62,334 nucleotides of DNA from Desulfovibrio sp. Huiquan2017 (GCF_017351175.1 NZ_JAFMPN010000022.1:1-62334), one strand, 5' to 3'; shown: positions 33,329 to 43,053, counted from the first letter of the stretch. Numbers and translations: made by a program. The notes: generated by a model from the sequence alone, not told the origin.

Positions 33329-35011
33329 ATGAGCAACGAAGCGGAAAAAATTATCTACTCCATGTACAAGGTGACCAAGCGTCACGGGCAGAAGGAGGTG
33401 CTCAAGAACGTCTCCCTGTCCTATTTCTACGGCGCCAAGATCGGCGTGCTCGGCCTGAACGGTTCGGGCAAGTCGTCGCTGCTCAAGATCCTGGCCGGGG
33501 TGGACGATCGTTTCGAGGGCGAAATCCACGTCAAGGACGGCTATTCCATCGGCTATCTCGAACAGGAACCCCTGGTTGACGAGACGCGCACCGTGCGCGA
33601 GGTGGTCGAGGAGGGCGTTGCCGAGGTCATGGACATCGTCCGCGAATACAACGCCATCAACGAGAAATTCGCCGAACCCATGGAGCCCGAAGAGATGGAC
33701 ACCCTGATCGAAAGGCAGGGCAAGGTCCAGGAACTCATGGATGCCAAGGGCGCCTGGGACATCGACTCCAAGCTCGAAATGGCCATGGACTCGCTGCGCT
33801 GTCCCCCGGCCGATGCTTCGGTGTCGGTCATCTCGGGCGGCGAGCGCCGTCGCGTGGCCCTGTGCCGCCTGCTGCTCCAGGCCCCGGATATCCTGCTCCT
33901 GGACGAGCCTACCAACCACCTGGACGCGGATTCCGTGGCCTGGCTGGAACGGTATCTCTCCTCCTTCCCCGGAACGGTCATCGCCGTGACCCATGACCGT
34001 TATTTTCTGGACAACGTGGCGGGCTGGATTCTCGAACTGGACCGAGGCCGGGGCATCCCCTGGAAGGGCAACTATTCCTCCTGGCTCGAACAGAAGCAGA
34101 ACCGTCTGGCTCAGGAAGGCAGGCAGGAGGCCGATCGCCAGAAAACCCTGGAGCGCGAACTCGAATGGATACGCATGTCGCCCAAGGGACGTCGCGCCAA
34201 GTCCAAGGCGCGCATCAACGCCTACGAGTCCATGCTTTCACACGAGGCCGAGCGGTTGGCCGATGATCTCCAGATCTACATCCCGCCGGGACCGCACCTC
34301 GGCAAGCAGGTGGTCGTGGCCGAACATGTGACCAAGTCCATGGGCGACAAGCTGCTCATGGAGGATGTCAATTTCATCCTGCCGCCCAATGCCATCGTCG
34401 GCATCATCGGCCCCAACGGCGCGGGTAAATCCACCTTGTGCCGGATGATCATAGGTGAGGAAAAACCCGATTCCGGCACCATAACCCTCGGGGCCACGGT
34501 CAAGCTGGCCTACGCCGACCAGAACCGCGCATCCCTCATTCCCGGCAAGACCGCCTATGAGATCATCAGCGGCGGGGCCGAGTTCATCAAGCTCGGCGAT
34601 CGCGAGATCAACGCCCGGGCCTACTGTTCGCGCTTCAACTTCGCCGGAGCCGATCAGCAGAAAAAGGTGGACGTCCTGTCCGGTGGCGAACGCAACCGCG
34701 TGCATATGGCCCAGATGCTCAAATCCGGGGCCAACGTGCTGCTTCTCGACGAACCGACCAACGACCTGGACGTGAACACCATGCGCGCCCTGGAGGACGG
34801 CCTGGAGAACTTCGCAGGCTGCGTTCTGGTCATCAGCCACGACCGGTGGTTCCTCGACCGTATCGCCACCCATATCATCGCCTTTGAGGACGACGCCAAG
34901 GTGGTCGTGGTCGAAGGCAATTACTCCGATTACGACGCCGACCGCAAAAAACGCCTCGGCACCGACGCCGACCAGCCGCACAGGCTGAAGTTCCGCAGAC
35001 TAACGCGATAA
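33329..35011 (+). CDS. ettA: Energy-dependent translational throttle protein EttA (ABC-F ATPase)
   Basis: The 560-residue protein has two ABC domains and no membrane part: Walker A LGLNGSGKSSLLKIL and IIGPNGAGKSTLCRM, signatures SGGERRRVALCRLLL and SGGERNRVHMAQMLK. The linker PKGRRAKSKARINAYESML is the ABC-F PtIM region, and the length matches EttA (about 555). EttA binds the ribosomal E site and tunes translation to the ATP/ADP ratio. The start at 33329 follows CAAGGACCATAC. Confidence 0.93.
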   Translation: MSNEAEKIIYSMYKVTKRHGQKEVLKNVSLSYFYGAKIGVLGLNGSGKSSLLKILAGVDDRFEGEIHVKDGYSIGYLEQEPLVDETRTVREVVEEGVAEVMDIVREYNAINEKFAEPMEPEEMDTLIERQGKVQELMDAKGAWDIDSKLEMAMDSLRCPPADASVSVISGGERRRVALCRLLLQAPDILLLDEPTNHLDADSVAWLERYLSSFPGTVIAVTHDRYFLDNVAGWILELDRGRGIPWKGNYSSWLEQKQNRLAQEGRQEADRQKTLERELEWIRMSPKGRRAKSKARINAYESMLSHEAERLADDLQIYIPPGPHLGKQVVVAEHVTKSMGDKLLMEDVNFILPPNAIVGIIGPNGAGKSTLCRMIIGEEKPDSGTITLGATVKLAYADQNRASLIPGKTAYEIISGGAEFIKLGDREINARAYCSRFNFAGADQQKKVDVLSGGERNRVHMAQMLKSGANVLLLDEPTNDLDVNTMRALEDGLENFAGCVLVISHDRWFLDRIATHIIAFEDDAKVVVVEGNYSDYDADRKKRLGTDADQPHRLKFRRLTR

Positions 35012-35021
35012 TCAAATGAGA

Positions 35022-35049
35022 AAGGGCCGGTACAACCGGCCCTTTTTTT
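35022..35049 (+). terminator. Intrinsic terminator after ettA
   Basis: AAGGGCCGGT-ACA-ACCGGCCCTT is a perfect stem followed by seven T residues. Confidence 0.93.
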
Positions 35050-35130
35050 GTTTAATTATGCCTCCGGTGGCCCGAGGCGAACGCTTCCATTTATCGTCAT
35101 GCGGCAATCTTCAAGTTTTACTTTAATAAG

Positions 35131-37368
35131 TTAGTCGCACGCGGCCGAGTCGGCCTTGCCGATGGCGGGACGGCGGTCGATGGCCACGGAATTGCCGGGG
35201 ATGGATTTGGCGTATTTCTTGATGTGGGCGGCGCGTTCGCCGATTTCCATGAGAGAACAGGGGCCGTCGATTTCGATGACGCCCAGGGAGATGGTCACCA
35301 AGGGGTATTTGCGTTCCTTGTCGTCTCGGCCTTTGGCTTGTATCCAGCCGCGTTCCTGGTCTTCGAGGCAGTAGCAGTTTCGGACCAGCCTGCCGAAGCA
35401 GCGGGTGATGGATGTGCACAGCTTATGCACCGCGTCGGGCGGGGTGATGAGCACGAAGTCGTCGCCGCCGATGTGACACAGGCGGGCATCGCTGGGCGCG
35501 TGTTTGCGCGTGGCCCAGGACATGATGTCCGCGGCCAGCTTGATTATCCGGTCGCCATTCTTGAACCCGTAGGTGTCGTTATAGACCTTGAAATGGTCCA
35601 GGTCGCCGTAGATGATGGAAAACGGGCGCTTCTGCTTGATGCGCGATTCCACTTCCTGTTCGATGGCCACGTTCCCGGGCAGGCCCGTCAGGGGATTGGT
35701 GCCCTTGGCCATCTCCACCTGGATCTTGGCCAGGACGTTGAGCAGGTCCTGGACCGTGACCACGCCGTAGAGCAATCCCTTCCTGGTCACGATGATGTCG
35801 TCGTAGGTCTTGATGTGCTCGCGTTTCATGGCCGTTCGCGCGGCCTGTTCCACGGGCATGTCCACGTCCACGATGAGCGGGCTTTTGTCCATGACCGCGT
35901 CGATGGATCGCTTGTGGTACAGGGCGATGCCGAACTGGGAGGAGAGTTGGCGGTTGAGGTGGTACTCCATGACCAGCCCCTTGGGCACGTTGTCGCGGAC
36001 GACCACGATGTTGGTGAAGCTGTCGTTCTTGCGGAAGAAATCATGAGCCGTGGAGACCAGGCAGTCCATGTCCACAGCGTATGGGGCCTTGGCCAGGTCG
36101 CCAACGGGCGGTGAGCAGATGATGTTGTTGGCGATGTCGCCCACTGTTTTGAGGTGGCGGCACTCCTCGTTGACGTCCGGCTTGGGCACGGCTGGCCGGG
36201 CCAGAAAGAATCCCTGACCGCAATGTACGCCGATGTCCTTGAGGCAGACGGCTTGGTCGCGGCTTTCTATGCCCTCGCCGATGATCCGGGAACCGATCTT
36301 GTCCGCGAAAGTGGCCGTGGTCTCCACCAGGGCTCGTTTGACCGGATCCTTGTGGATGTCGTCGATGAGGGATTTGTCCAGCTTGATGTAGTCGGGTTGA
36401 AGCTCGGCGATGAGGGCCAGTCCGGCGTAGCCCGCGCCCGCGTCGTCCACCGCGATCTGAAATCCCTGGCTTCGGTAGTGGGCCAGGGTGCGGTAGAATA
36501 GATCGAAGTCCTGGACCGAATGCTGCTCGGTGATCTCGAAAACCACGTTGTCCGGGACCAGACCGCATTTGTCCATGAGTTCCAGCGTCTGGCCCGGTGA
36601 AAAGGCGGGGTCCGCCATGGTCTTTGGGTGGATGTTCAGGAAGAGTTTCTGGCCGTCTTGGAGGTCGCCCACATTGCGGATGGCCGCTTCGCGGCAAAGT
36701 TTTTCCAGGGCGAAGAGGCGGCCCAGTTCCTCGGCGGTCTGGAAAAGCATGACCGGCGAGCGGAAGGCCGATCCCTCGGGCCCGCGCGCCAGGGCCTCCC
36801 AGCCCAGGATGGTATCCGTGCGGAAGTCGAGGATGGGCTGGTAGTGGGCCGTGACCCACCCCTGGACCAGGATGGTGTTGAACCGGCTGGTGATGGACAG
36901 CTCGTTCATGTTCAGCGGGCGGCTCTCCATGCGCTGGGCCGTTGTCAGGGCCCGGCTCAGGGTCACGCCCCATCGGTTTTCGTCGTCCGGGCAGGTGACC
37001 GGGGCAAAGCCCATGCCAAGGTCGATGCCCAGGCCCGTGTGGCGGAGCATGGTCGATTCCAGGTCCTTTTGGGCCTGCGTCTTGTATTCGTAAGCGATGT
37101 CCGCCGGATTGTTGTCCTGGGGCACCAGGAAGGCGGCCTTGCCCGGGATGGGGCGGGTAATGCGGACATTGCGCGCGTTATTGCCCGCCGCTGTGGCGGC
37201 GAGCGAGTCGCGGAGCTCTTTTTCAAGCAGGTCAACGAAATTTTGTCCGTACATCTCCCGGAGTTTGAGATAGTCCCGGATGGAGATGAGTACGAGGGTT
37301 CTGGGCAACATGCTTCCGGTCGGCAGGCCGGTCAGCATATCCGCAGGAAGTGCCGTGGGCATGGTCAT
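35131..37368 (-). CDS. EAL-CBS-GGDEF signalling protein
   Basis: The 745-residue protein has an N-terminal region of unclear fold (1-165). An EAL domain follows (about 170-405: GWEALARGPEG, LFLNIHPKTM, VFEITEQHSV, AVDDAGAGYAGLALI, YIKLDKSLIDDI, GEGIES), then a CBS pair (about 425-560), and a GGDEF domain (about 565-730: LTGLPGNVAIEQEVE, YGDLDHFKVYNDTYG, CHIGGDDFVLI). The key EAL residues are present. The GGDEF box reads GGDDF and no RxxD inhibitory site precedes it. It may degrade, make or sense cyclic di-GMP under nucleotide control by the CBS pair. An ATG six bases downstream fits AGGGGA equally well. Confidence 0.9.
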   Translation of the reverse strand: MTMPTALPADMLTGLPTGSMLPRTLVLISIRDYLKLREMYGQNFVDLLEKELRDSLAATAAGNNARNVRITRPIPGKAAFLVPQDNNPADIAYEYKTQAQKDLESTMLRHTGLGIDLGMGFAPVTCPDDENRWGVTLSRALTTAQRMESRPLNMNELSITSRFNTILVQGWVTAHYQPILDFRTDTILGWEALARGPEGSAFRSPVMLFQTAEELGRLFALEKLCREAAIRNVGDLQDGQKLFLNIHPKTMADPAFSPGQTLELMDKCGLVPDNVVFEITEQHSVQDFDLFYRTLAHYRSQGFQIAVDDAGAGYAGLALIAELQPDYIKLDKSLIDDIHKDPVKRALVETTATFADKIGSRIIGEGIESRDQAVCLKDIGVHCGQGFFLARPAVPKPDVNEECRHLKTVGDIANNIICSPPVGDLAKAPYAVDMDCLVSTAHDFFRKNDSFTNIVVVRDNVPKGLVMEYHLNRQLSSQFGIALYHKRSIDAVMDKSPLIVDVDMPVEQAARTAMKREHIKTYDDIIVTRKGLLYGVVTVQDLLNVLAKIQVEMAKGTNPLTGLPGNVAIEQEVESRIKQKRPFSIIYGDLDHFKVYNDTYGFKNGDRIIKLAADIMSWATRKHAPSDARLCHIGGDDFVLITPPDAVHKLCTSITRCFGRLVRNCYCLEDQERGWIQAKGRDDKERKYPLVTISLGVIEIDGPCSLMEIGERAAHIKKYAKSIPGNSVAIDRRPAIGKADSAACD

Positions 37369-37558
37369 TCCCCTGTAACCGAGTCGGGCGGATCGGCTGT
37401 GTGTTGACGAAGTTGCGTGGACGGAACGATCTCACCATTTCACCGCGCCGGCGGTGATGCAGGCACCGCCAGGTGACATGCGCTTTGACTCTGTTACACG
37501 CGTTGCGCGTTCGGTTGTTACCGGCCGGTGACGGGTTGCGCAAATTTTGGTTGCAGAA

Positions 37559-37587
37559 CAAAAAAAGCAGCCCCCGGGGAGGCTGCC
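37559..37587 (-). terminator. Intrinsic terminator after accAD (minus strand)
   Basis: On the minus strand GCAGCC-TCCCCGGG-GGCTGC is followed by seven T residues, 27 bp after the accAD stop. Confidence 0.88.
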
Positions 37588-37613
37588 TACATTTGTTGAA
37601 GAGAGAGAAGCGG

Positions 37614-39860
37614 TTAGCGGTAATAAAGATTCCGTCCGCCGATGGTCAGAAAGGCCTGGTGCAGATTCTTGCGGATGTCCTTGCGGCTCCACACGCCCTG
37701 GATGTGACCTCGCGACAGGGCCTTGTAACAGTTGTGGTAGTTGGGCGGGATCTCCAGACCGGTGGTCTCCTTGATGACCCCGGGACCGGCGAAGCCGATG
37801 CGCGAGGAGCGCACCGCGTACTGGTAGGGAGAGCAGCCCAGGAACGAAGCCACGGGCCCGGCGTAGGAGTTGGTATCGTAGAGGACGATGTACAGGCCTC
37901 CTTCCTCGATGTAGCGGCGGACGGCCATGGTCACCCTGGGCATCTGAATCAATCCGTTGACGCCTTCCTGAATGCGGATGCCCGCCGTGCCGTGGATGTA
38001 CGCCAGGAAGGGCTGATGCTTGGTCTGGGCCAGTTCCAGGGCGCGGATGAACTTCTCGCCTTCGGCCGCGCCCACCGAACCGCCCCGGAAATTGGCCACC
38101 AGGGTGGCGCAGGTCACACGCAGCCCCTCAAGGCTGGCGTTGAAGGTCAGGCAGCTCGATTGCAAGCCGGTCTTCTTCTTGGCTCCTTCGATGCGGGCGT
38201 CGAAGTTGGGGAATTGGGTCGGGTTGCCGGAGGCGATGTCCCGGTTGAACTCGCGCACCGAGCCTCGGTCGAAGACATTGTGGAGATACCACTGGTACTC
38301 CATGGGGAAGTTGTAGCCGCAGTTGGGGCAGACGCCCGCGTAATCGGTGAACAGGTCCCGGGCCCAGATGTCCAGGCATCCGCGTTTTTTGGAGTGCGGA
38401 CAGGTGATTTCGCGGTCCACGCGCGCCTGGGGCGAGACATAGTCGCTGTCGTTGACCAGGGTGGGCGTTTCGGGCTCGGCCTGGGACAGGCCGGTCAGCT
38501 CCATCTCCTTCTGCTTGTCCATGCCCGGGGTGATGCCGATTTTACGCAGCAGGCCCCGGAACACGGCGTCGAACTTGGCCGTGATCACATGGACCTCGTC
38601 CGCGACCTCCTCCACGATGCGCTCCACACGGTGCTTGAACGGCTTGATCAGTCCGTACAGGATCAGGCTGGCCGTGTTGGAGACGAGGCCGGAACTGGTG
38701 GCGCTGAGTTTTTCCAGCAAGGAACGATTGTCCTGGTAAGCATGCTGGGCCATGCGCCGATATTTGCGAAATCGCTTGGCCACCAGCCGTTCACGGGCCT
38801 TTTCGTTCAGGGACCAGCGGACGATGACGTCGGTGTTTTTCTTGAAATGGCGCAGGGCCACGGCGCGGAACAGGCGCACGCCGCGTACGCTCAGGGCCAC
38901 TTCGTCCGTGGCCCGGATGACCTGTTCGCGGACTTGCTTGAAAAAGTCGAAGTGGTCGGCCCGTGCGCCGAGCGGCGGCTCCTGGATGATCCCGTCGATG
39001 TAGCCGTTGGCCAGATTGTCCTGGGCGGTGATCTTCTGGGCCAGGGCGCAGGACTCGATAAGCTCGGCCGGTGCGCGTTCGGCCCCCCGGATATGGCCTT
39101 CGATGGCCGCCGCGCCCTCGGGCGAGATGACCGAGTAGTAGCCATGGGAGAGCATGAGCCGTTTGTCGGCCATGCCGATGGCCTCGGCGCCGCCGGAGCC
39201 ACCTTCGGAGAAGATGGCCACGATGGGCACGTCGAGCCCGGCCATCTCATAGATGTTTTCGGCAATCTGCTGGGCTGCGCCCGGAAAGTCCTCGATAGGG
39301 TAGGAACCCGGCGTATTCACGTAGGCGTGGATGGGGATTTGTTCCCGGGCCGCGACCTTCATGTACTTGAGCGCTTTGGAATTGCCCCACGGCTTGATGG
39401 AGCCGCCGTTGCGGAACTCCTCGCCATGGCCTTTTTCCTGGCCCACGACCATGACCGGCTGGTTGATGATCTTCTTGCCACGGCGGCGGGTGATGTAGGC
39501 CCGGGCAATGAGCATGCCGGGGTCGATGGAGTGCTCGTCCTGGCCGCCCATTTCGGCGTAGTTGTCGTAGACGTTTTCAAGGATGTCCTTGAGACTGGCC
39601 CGCTGTGGATGGCGGACGATGCGCACCTTGTCCATGGCGGTCAACTGGGCGTCGATGGCGGCTTCCATGGCGGACAGCCGCTTATCCAGGGATTCCAGGG
39701 CCCGAATGGTCCGCTCTTCGGAGAGGTCCGCATTGTTCGCTTGGAATCCGTTGATTTCCGTAGCGAACGCATCGAGCTCGGGACGGGACTTGTTGCCCAG
39801 GATGTCGCGGGCGTAGTTGACCCGGCTCAGTAGGGATTGCAGGGTTTTTTCTATATTCAT
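37614..39860 (-). CDS. Fused acetyl-CoA carboxylase carboxyltransferase (AccA-AccD)
   Basis: The 748-residue protein joins an AccA-like half (about 80-340: PVMVVGQEKGHGEEF, IHAYVNTPGSYPIEDFPGAA, AIFSEGGSGGAEAIGMADKR, YSVISPEGAAAIE) to an AccD-like half (about 480-748). The AccD half has a Cys zinc finger (CPHSKKRGC, CPNCGYNF) and YIHGTAGIRIQEGVNGLIQM and GFAGPGVIKETTGLEIP. A charged linker of about 130 residues joins them. It transfers carboxyl from biotin to acyl-CoA. It starts 4 bp after accC; no biotin carrier gene is here. Confidence 0.9.
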   Translation of the reverse strand: MNIEKTLQSLLSRVNYARDILGNKSRPELDAFATEINGFQANNADLSEERTIRALESLDKRLSAMEAAIDAQLTAMDKVRIVRHPQRASLKDILENVYDNYAEMGGQDEHSIDPGMLIARAYITRRRGKKIINQPVMVVGQEKGHGEEFRNGGSIKPWGNSKALKYMKVAAREQIPIHAYVNTPGSYPIEDFPGAAQQIAENIYEMAGLDVPIVAIFSEGGSGGAEAIGMADKRLMLSHGYYSVISPEGAAAIEGHIRGAERAPAELIESCALAQKITAQDNLANGYIDGIIQEPPLGARADHFDFFKQVREQVIRATDEVALSVRGVRLFRAVALRHFKKNTDVIVRWSLNEKARERLVAKRFRKYRRMAQHAYQDNRSLLEKLSATSSGLVSNTASLILYGLIKPFKHRVERIVEEVADEVHVITAKFDAVFRGLLRKIGITPGMDKQKEMELTGLSQAEPETPTLVNDSDYVSPQARVDREITCPHSKKRGCLDIWARDLFTDYAGVCPNCGYNFPMEYQWYLHNVFDRGSVREFNRDIASGNPTQFPNFDARIEGAKKKTGLQSSCLTFNASLEGLRVTCATLVANFRGGSVGAAEGEKFIRALELAQTKHQPFLAYIHGTAGIRIQEGVNGLIQMPRVTMAVRRYIEEGGLYIVLYDTNSYAGPVASFLGCSPYQYAVRSSRIGFAGPGVIKETTGLEIPPNYHNCYKALSRGHIQGVWSRKDIRKNLHQAFLTIGGRNLYYR

Positions 39861-39864
39861 AGGC

Positions 39865-41283
39865 TTAGAATTCGAGAAGGTTGGCGGTTTTTGCGAGGAG
39901 GAAGGGGATATTCGATTTCATGGGTCCTCCGGCGGAGTCGGAACCGTTCAGCTTCAGGTCGTTCAGGAACTGAAGGCCGCGTTGCTTGGCCTCCTCCAGG
40001 TCCTTGCCCCAGATGATGGCCAGGGCCAGGTTGGGGTCGTACTCCGTGGGGATCTGGTAGGTGCGGTCGGTCGGTACGTGGGTATGGACGGCCAGCCAGT
40101 CCCGTTCCTGCCATTTGAGTTCCTCGATGCGGCCCACCCACGGGGCAAAGCCGTTCTCGGTGTCCTCGGCGATGAGCCGGTATTCGATGCCCACTCCGTC
40201 GAAGGTGATGTCTTCCTGGGTGTAGCCCAGCGGGTCGCCCAGGCCGATACGGATCTGTTCGCGCACCAGGTTCACGTCGCGGTCGCCCTTGACGGAACTG
40301 ATGCAGGCCGACACGCCGTTCTCCACCTGGATGCGGGTGTTGACCTCCATGAGGAACGGCTCGCCGTTCGGGGTGACGATCCACTCCCAGGTGCCCACGT
40401 TGTCGTACTTGATTTCCTTGGCGATGGACAGGGAGTAGCGGGTGATGTCGTCGAGCACCTTTTGGGCGTCGAACCCGTAGGACAGGCCCTGGGGCCAAAA
40501 GCCCGGGGCCACCTCGATGCGTTTTTGCAGACCGGGTGACTGGATCGAGCAATTGCGGGTGCCGAAATGGACCGGGTTGGTCCCGGACCGGTCGGACACG
40601 ATTTGCACTTCCAGATGATTGAAGTTGAACACGCGCTGTTCGATGAGCACGCCTTCGTCGTTGAAGGTTCGCAGGGAATAGTTGCGGATGCGCCGGTAGG
40701 TCTGGCGGAAACGGGCCATGTCCTCGCATTCGTCGATGCCCATGCCGCCGCCGCCCGCCGAGGCCTTGACCAGGACCACGGGCCGTTTGATGCCCATCTT
40801 GCCCTGGAATTCGAACAGGCTTTCGGCGATGGCCTCGGCCTCCAGCTCGTCGTAGATGGCCCGGTCCGAGCCTGGCACGGTGGGCACGCCCAGGGTGCGG
40901 GCGATGCGCTTGGTGTTGATCTTGTCGCCCAGATCGCGAATGACCTCCCAGGAGGGGCCGATGAAGGTCATGGGACGGTCCCGCTGGACCACGCGCCGGG
41001 CGAACCGGTAGTTTTCGGAAAAGAAGCCGTACCCGGGGTGGATGGCCGTGGCCCCGGCCTCGTCGGCCACGGACAGGATGTCCCCGGCGTCGAGATAGTT
41101 GTGGATACGGTACAGGGATTTTTCCCCGCCCAGCCTGCGGGCCACGTCCAGGTGGCCGGACTGGGAGTCCTCTTCGGTATACAGGGCCGCGAAGGGCAGG
41201 CCGAGGTCGGAACATGCCTCCATGATCCGCACGGCGATCTCGCCCCGGTTGGCAATGAGTATCTTGTGTCCGTCTATGCTCAC
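39865..41283 (-). CDS. accC: Biotin carboxylase, divergent AccC-type
   Basis: The 472-residue ATP-grasp protein opens HKILIANRGEIAVRIMEAC and contains TAIHPGYGFFSENYRFARR and VVLVKASAGGGGMGIDEC, typical of biotin carboxylases. It differs from standard AccC: the usual QVEHPVTE motif reads QVENGVSA, and the cluster RNCSIQSPGLQKRIEVAPGF departs from CSIQRRHQK. It has no biotinyl domain. With the fused AccA-AccD it should form an acyl-CoA carboxylase; acetyl-CoA is the likely but unproved substrate. Confidence 0.88.
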   Translation of the reverse strand: MSIDGHKILIANRGEIAVRIMEACSDLGLPFAALYTEEDSQSGHLDVARRLGGEKSLYRIHNYLDAGDILSVADEAGATAIHPGYGFFSENYRFARRVVQRDRPMTFIGPSWEVIRDLGDKINTKRIARTLGVPTVPGSDRAIYDELEAEAIAESLFEFQGKMGIKRPVVLVKASAGGGGMGIDECEDMARFRQTYRRIRNYSLRTFNDEGVLIEQRVFNFNHLEVQIVSDRSGTNPVHFGTRNCSIQSPGLQKRIEVAPGFWPQGLSYGFDAQKVLDDITRYSLSIAKEIKYDNVGTWEWIVTPNGEPFLMEVNTRIQVENGVSACISSVKGDRDVNLVREQIRIGLGDPLGYTQEDITFDGVGIEYRLIAEDTENGFAPWVGRIEELKWQERDWLAVHTHVPTDRTYQIPTEYDPNLALAIIWGKDLEEAKQRGLQFLNDLKLNGSDSAGGPMKSNIPFLLAKTANLLEF

Positions 41284-41531
41284 GTTATGAATTCTCGTAT
41301 TCTGATGTGGTTTTGGCGGTGCCCTAAATACCGTTTCTTCACCCTTCTTGCAAATCTTTTACCGAAGCGTTTTATTAAACAAATCAAATGCTTGTCATAA
41401 AACACCCGTTTTAATTATTAATTGTGGATTTTTTACTAAAAAATGTGTAGAAAATCGGTCCGGCAAGTTTTGACAGCATGTATTTGCCGGAATTGTCAAT
41501 ATGTTGAGGTTTGGATCAGGAGGGGTTCCGC
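41284..41531 (+). promoter_or_regulatory. AT-rich divergent promoter region
   Basis: This 248-bp spacer is much richer in A and T than its neighbours and separates accC (minus) from the flavoprotein gene (plus). TTGACA at 41470 and its exact inverse TGTCAA at 41494 are spaced 18 bp apart, forming a possible operator. TTGACA could serve as a -35 box but no good -10 lies at the right distance. No gene is seen here. Confidence 0.4.
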
Positions 41532-42794
41532 ATGGATTACGTTATTGTGGGAAATGGGGTTTCGGCCATCGGCGCCATCGAGGGCGTTCGCCAACATGAC
41601 AAGACCGGGACCATCACGGTCGTCAGCGACGAGACCGTGCCGACCTACGGCCGTCCTCTCATTTCCTACTATCTTTCGGATAAGATCAAGTTCGAGACCC
41701 TGCCGTTCCGCCCCGAGGAATTCTACGAGCGGAACAAGGTGACCATGCGCCTGGGCTCGCGGGTCCTGTCCGTGGATCCCTCCGAAAAGGTCCTGACGCT
41801 CGATTGCGGCGATAAGATCAACTATGACAAACTATTGCTGGCGACGGGCGGCACTCCGGTCAAACCGAACCTGCCCGGCATCGACGGACCCGGCGTATAC
41901 AATTTCACCACCGTGGCCCATGCCGAGACCCTCAAGGAATTGGTGGACAAGGTCAAGAAGGTGGTGGTCATCGGCGCGGGCCTCATCGCCCTCAAAGCCG
42001 CCGAAGGGTTCGCCGAAAAAGGGGTGGACGTCACCATCGTGGTCCGCTCCCGGATTATGCGCACCTACTTCGACGAGACCGCAGGCGAGCTGATCGTCGA
42101 TCATCTGGAAAAGAACGGCATCCGTTTCATGCAGGGCACGGGCACCAAGGAAATCGTCCGCTACAAGGACGGCGCCATCAAGGGCGTGGAGACGGACAAG
42201 GGCATGGTCCCGGCGGATGTGGTCATCGTGGCCGCCGGCGTGCGCCCGAACATGGGGCTGGCCGTCCAGGCCGGATTGACCACCGAGAAAGGCATCCGCG
42301 TGAACGATTATATGGCCACCAGTGATCCGGACGTCTTTGCCGCGGGTGACGTGGCCGAGGCCAAGGACCTGTTGACCGGCGAATACACGGTCCGTCCCAT
42401 CTGGCCCAACGCCTACACGCAGGGGCGCTATGCGGGCCGAAACATGGCTGGCGCCGAAAATCCGTACACCGGCGGCCTGTCCATGAACTCCATTACCTAT
42501 TACGGGCTGCCGACCATTTCCGTGGGCGAGACCAACCTGGCCGATGACGACGAATTCGAGACCGCCGTGTTTCTGGACCGGGAAAACTCGATCTATCGCA
42601 AGCTCATTTTCAAGAACAACGTGCTCGCCGGTTGCATCCTCATCGGAGCCATCGACGCGGCCGGGTTTTACACCAGCTTCATCAAGAACGGCTTTGAACT
42701 GGACGAGGCGGGCAAGGAACGGCTCATGGAGGGGGATCCCTCTCCGGCCCTTTGGCCCGACAGCTTCATTGAGGCCATGATGAACAATCCCTAG
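41532..42794 (+). CDS. FAD-dependent NAD(P)-disulfide-type oxidoreductase (NROR-like)
   Basis: The 420-residue flavoprotein has an N-terminal FAD-binding motif DYVIVGNGVSAIGAIEGV, an NAD-binding motif KKVVVIGAGLIALKAAEGFA (about 140-160) and a second FAD motif SDPDVFAAGDVAEAKDLLTG. The C-terminal domain (about 330-420) resembles that of NADH:rubredoxin oxidoreductases and nitrite-reductase large-subunit flavodomains. It lacks a redox CxxxxC pair. A role in rubredoxin or oxygen defence is inferred. AGGAGGGGTTCCGC precedes the ATG at 41532. Confidence 0.87.
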   Translation: MDYVIVGNGVSAIGAIEGVRQHDKTGTITVVSDETVPTYGRPLISYYLSDKIKFETLPFRPEEFYERNKVTMRLGSRVLSVDPSEKVLTLDCGDKINYDKLLLATGGTPVKPNLPGIDGPGVYNFTTVAHAETLKELVDKVKKVVVIGAGLIALKAAEGFAEKGVDVTIVVRSRIMRTYFDETAGELIVDHLEKNGIRFMQGTGTKEIVRYKDGAIKGVETDKGMVPADVVIVAAGVRPNMGLAVQAGLTTEKGIRVNDYMATSDPDVFAAGDVAEAKDLLTGEYTVRPIWPNAYTQGRYAGRNMAGAENPYTGGLSMNSITYYGLPTISVGETNLADDDEFETAVFLDRENSIYRKLIFKNNVLAGCILIGAIDAAGFYTSFIKNGFELDEAGKERLMEGDPSPALWPDSFIEAMMNNP

Positions 42795-42818
42795 GCCGCC
42801 ATACCGCGTAAAGGAAAA

Positions 42819-42847
42819 GGGCCGTCCTGAGGGGCGGCCTTTTTTTG
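42819..42847 (+). terminator. Intrinsic terminator after flavoprotein gene
   Basis: GGCCGTCC-TGAG-GGGCGGCC forms a stem with one wobble pair, followed by seven T residues. Confidence 0.9.
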
Positions 42848-42879
42848 TGGAATACCCCTTCAATTTACCAAAGAGCAAG

Positions 42880-43053
42880 TCGCCGTCAAAGGCTGTTTTG
42901 CGGCGATATTCCGATGAATTCGTCTTGATTTGTCCCATCCCGGGGTTCCCCTTTCGGTGGCGCGTCTTGTCTGGCCCGGTCCAACTTCGCTGTCCGGCGG
43001 CGCAGCGGGAGGGCAAGGGTCTCCCCTGCATCCTGCTTTTGCCCCGCCGCTGT
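42880..43053 (-). repeat. Interspersed GC-rich repeat, copy C (diverged)
   Basis: Read on the minus strand it follows the copy at 62166 in order: GGGGCAAAAGCAGGATGCAG, ACCCTTGCCC, GCCGCCGGA, AAATCAAGACGAATTC, CGCCGCAAAACAGCCTTTGA. The match is clear but degenerate and has a longer spacer in the middle. It fills the space between the flavoprotein terminator and the 3' end of the cyclase gene; no gene is seen in 42848-43136. Confidence 0.55.

Noticed and set aside
37473..39833. Very long plus-strand open frame opposite accAD (and similar ones at 9717-11828, 12532-14226, 14742-16280, 27750-30107 and 42930-45362 opposite real genes)
   Set aside because: These mirror well-identified genes on the other strand, have no family features, and arise from GC-rich codon bias that removes stops in antisense frames.
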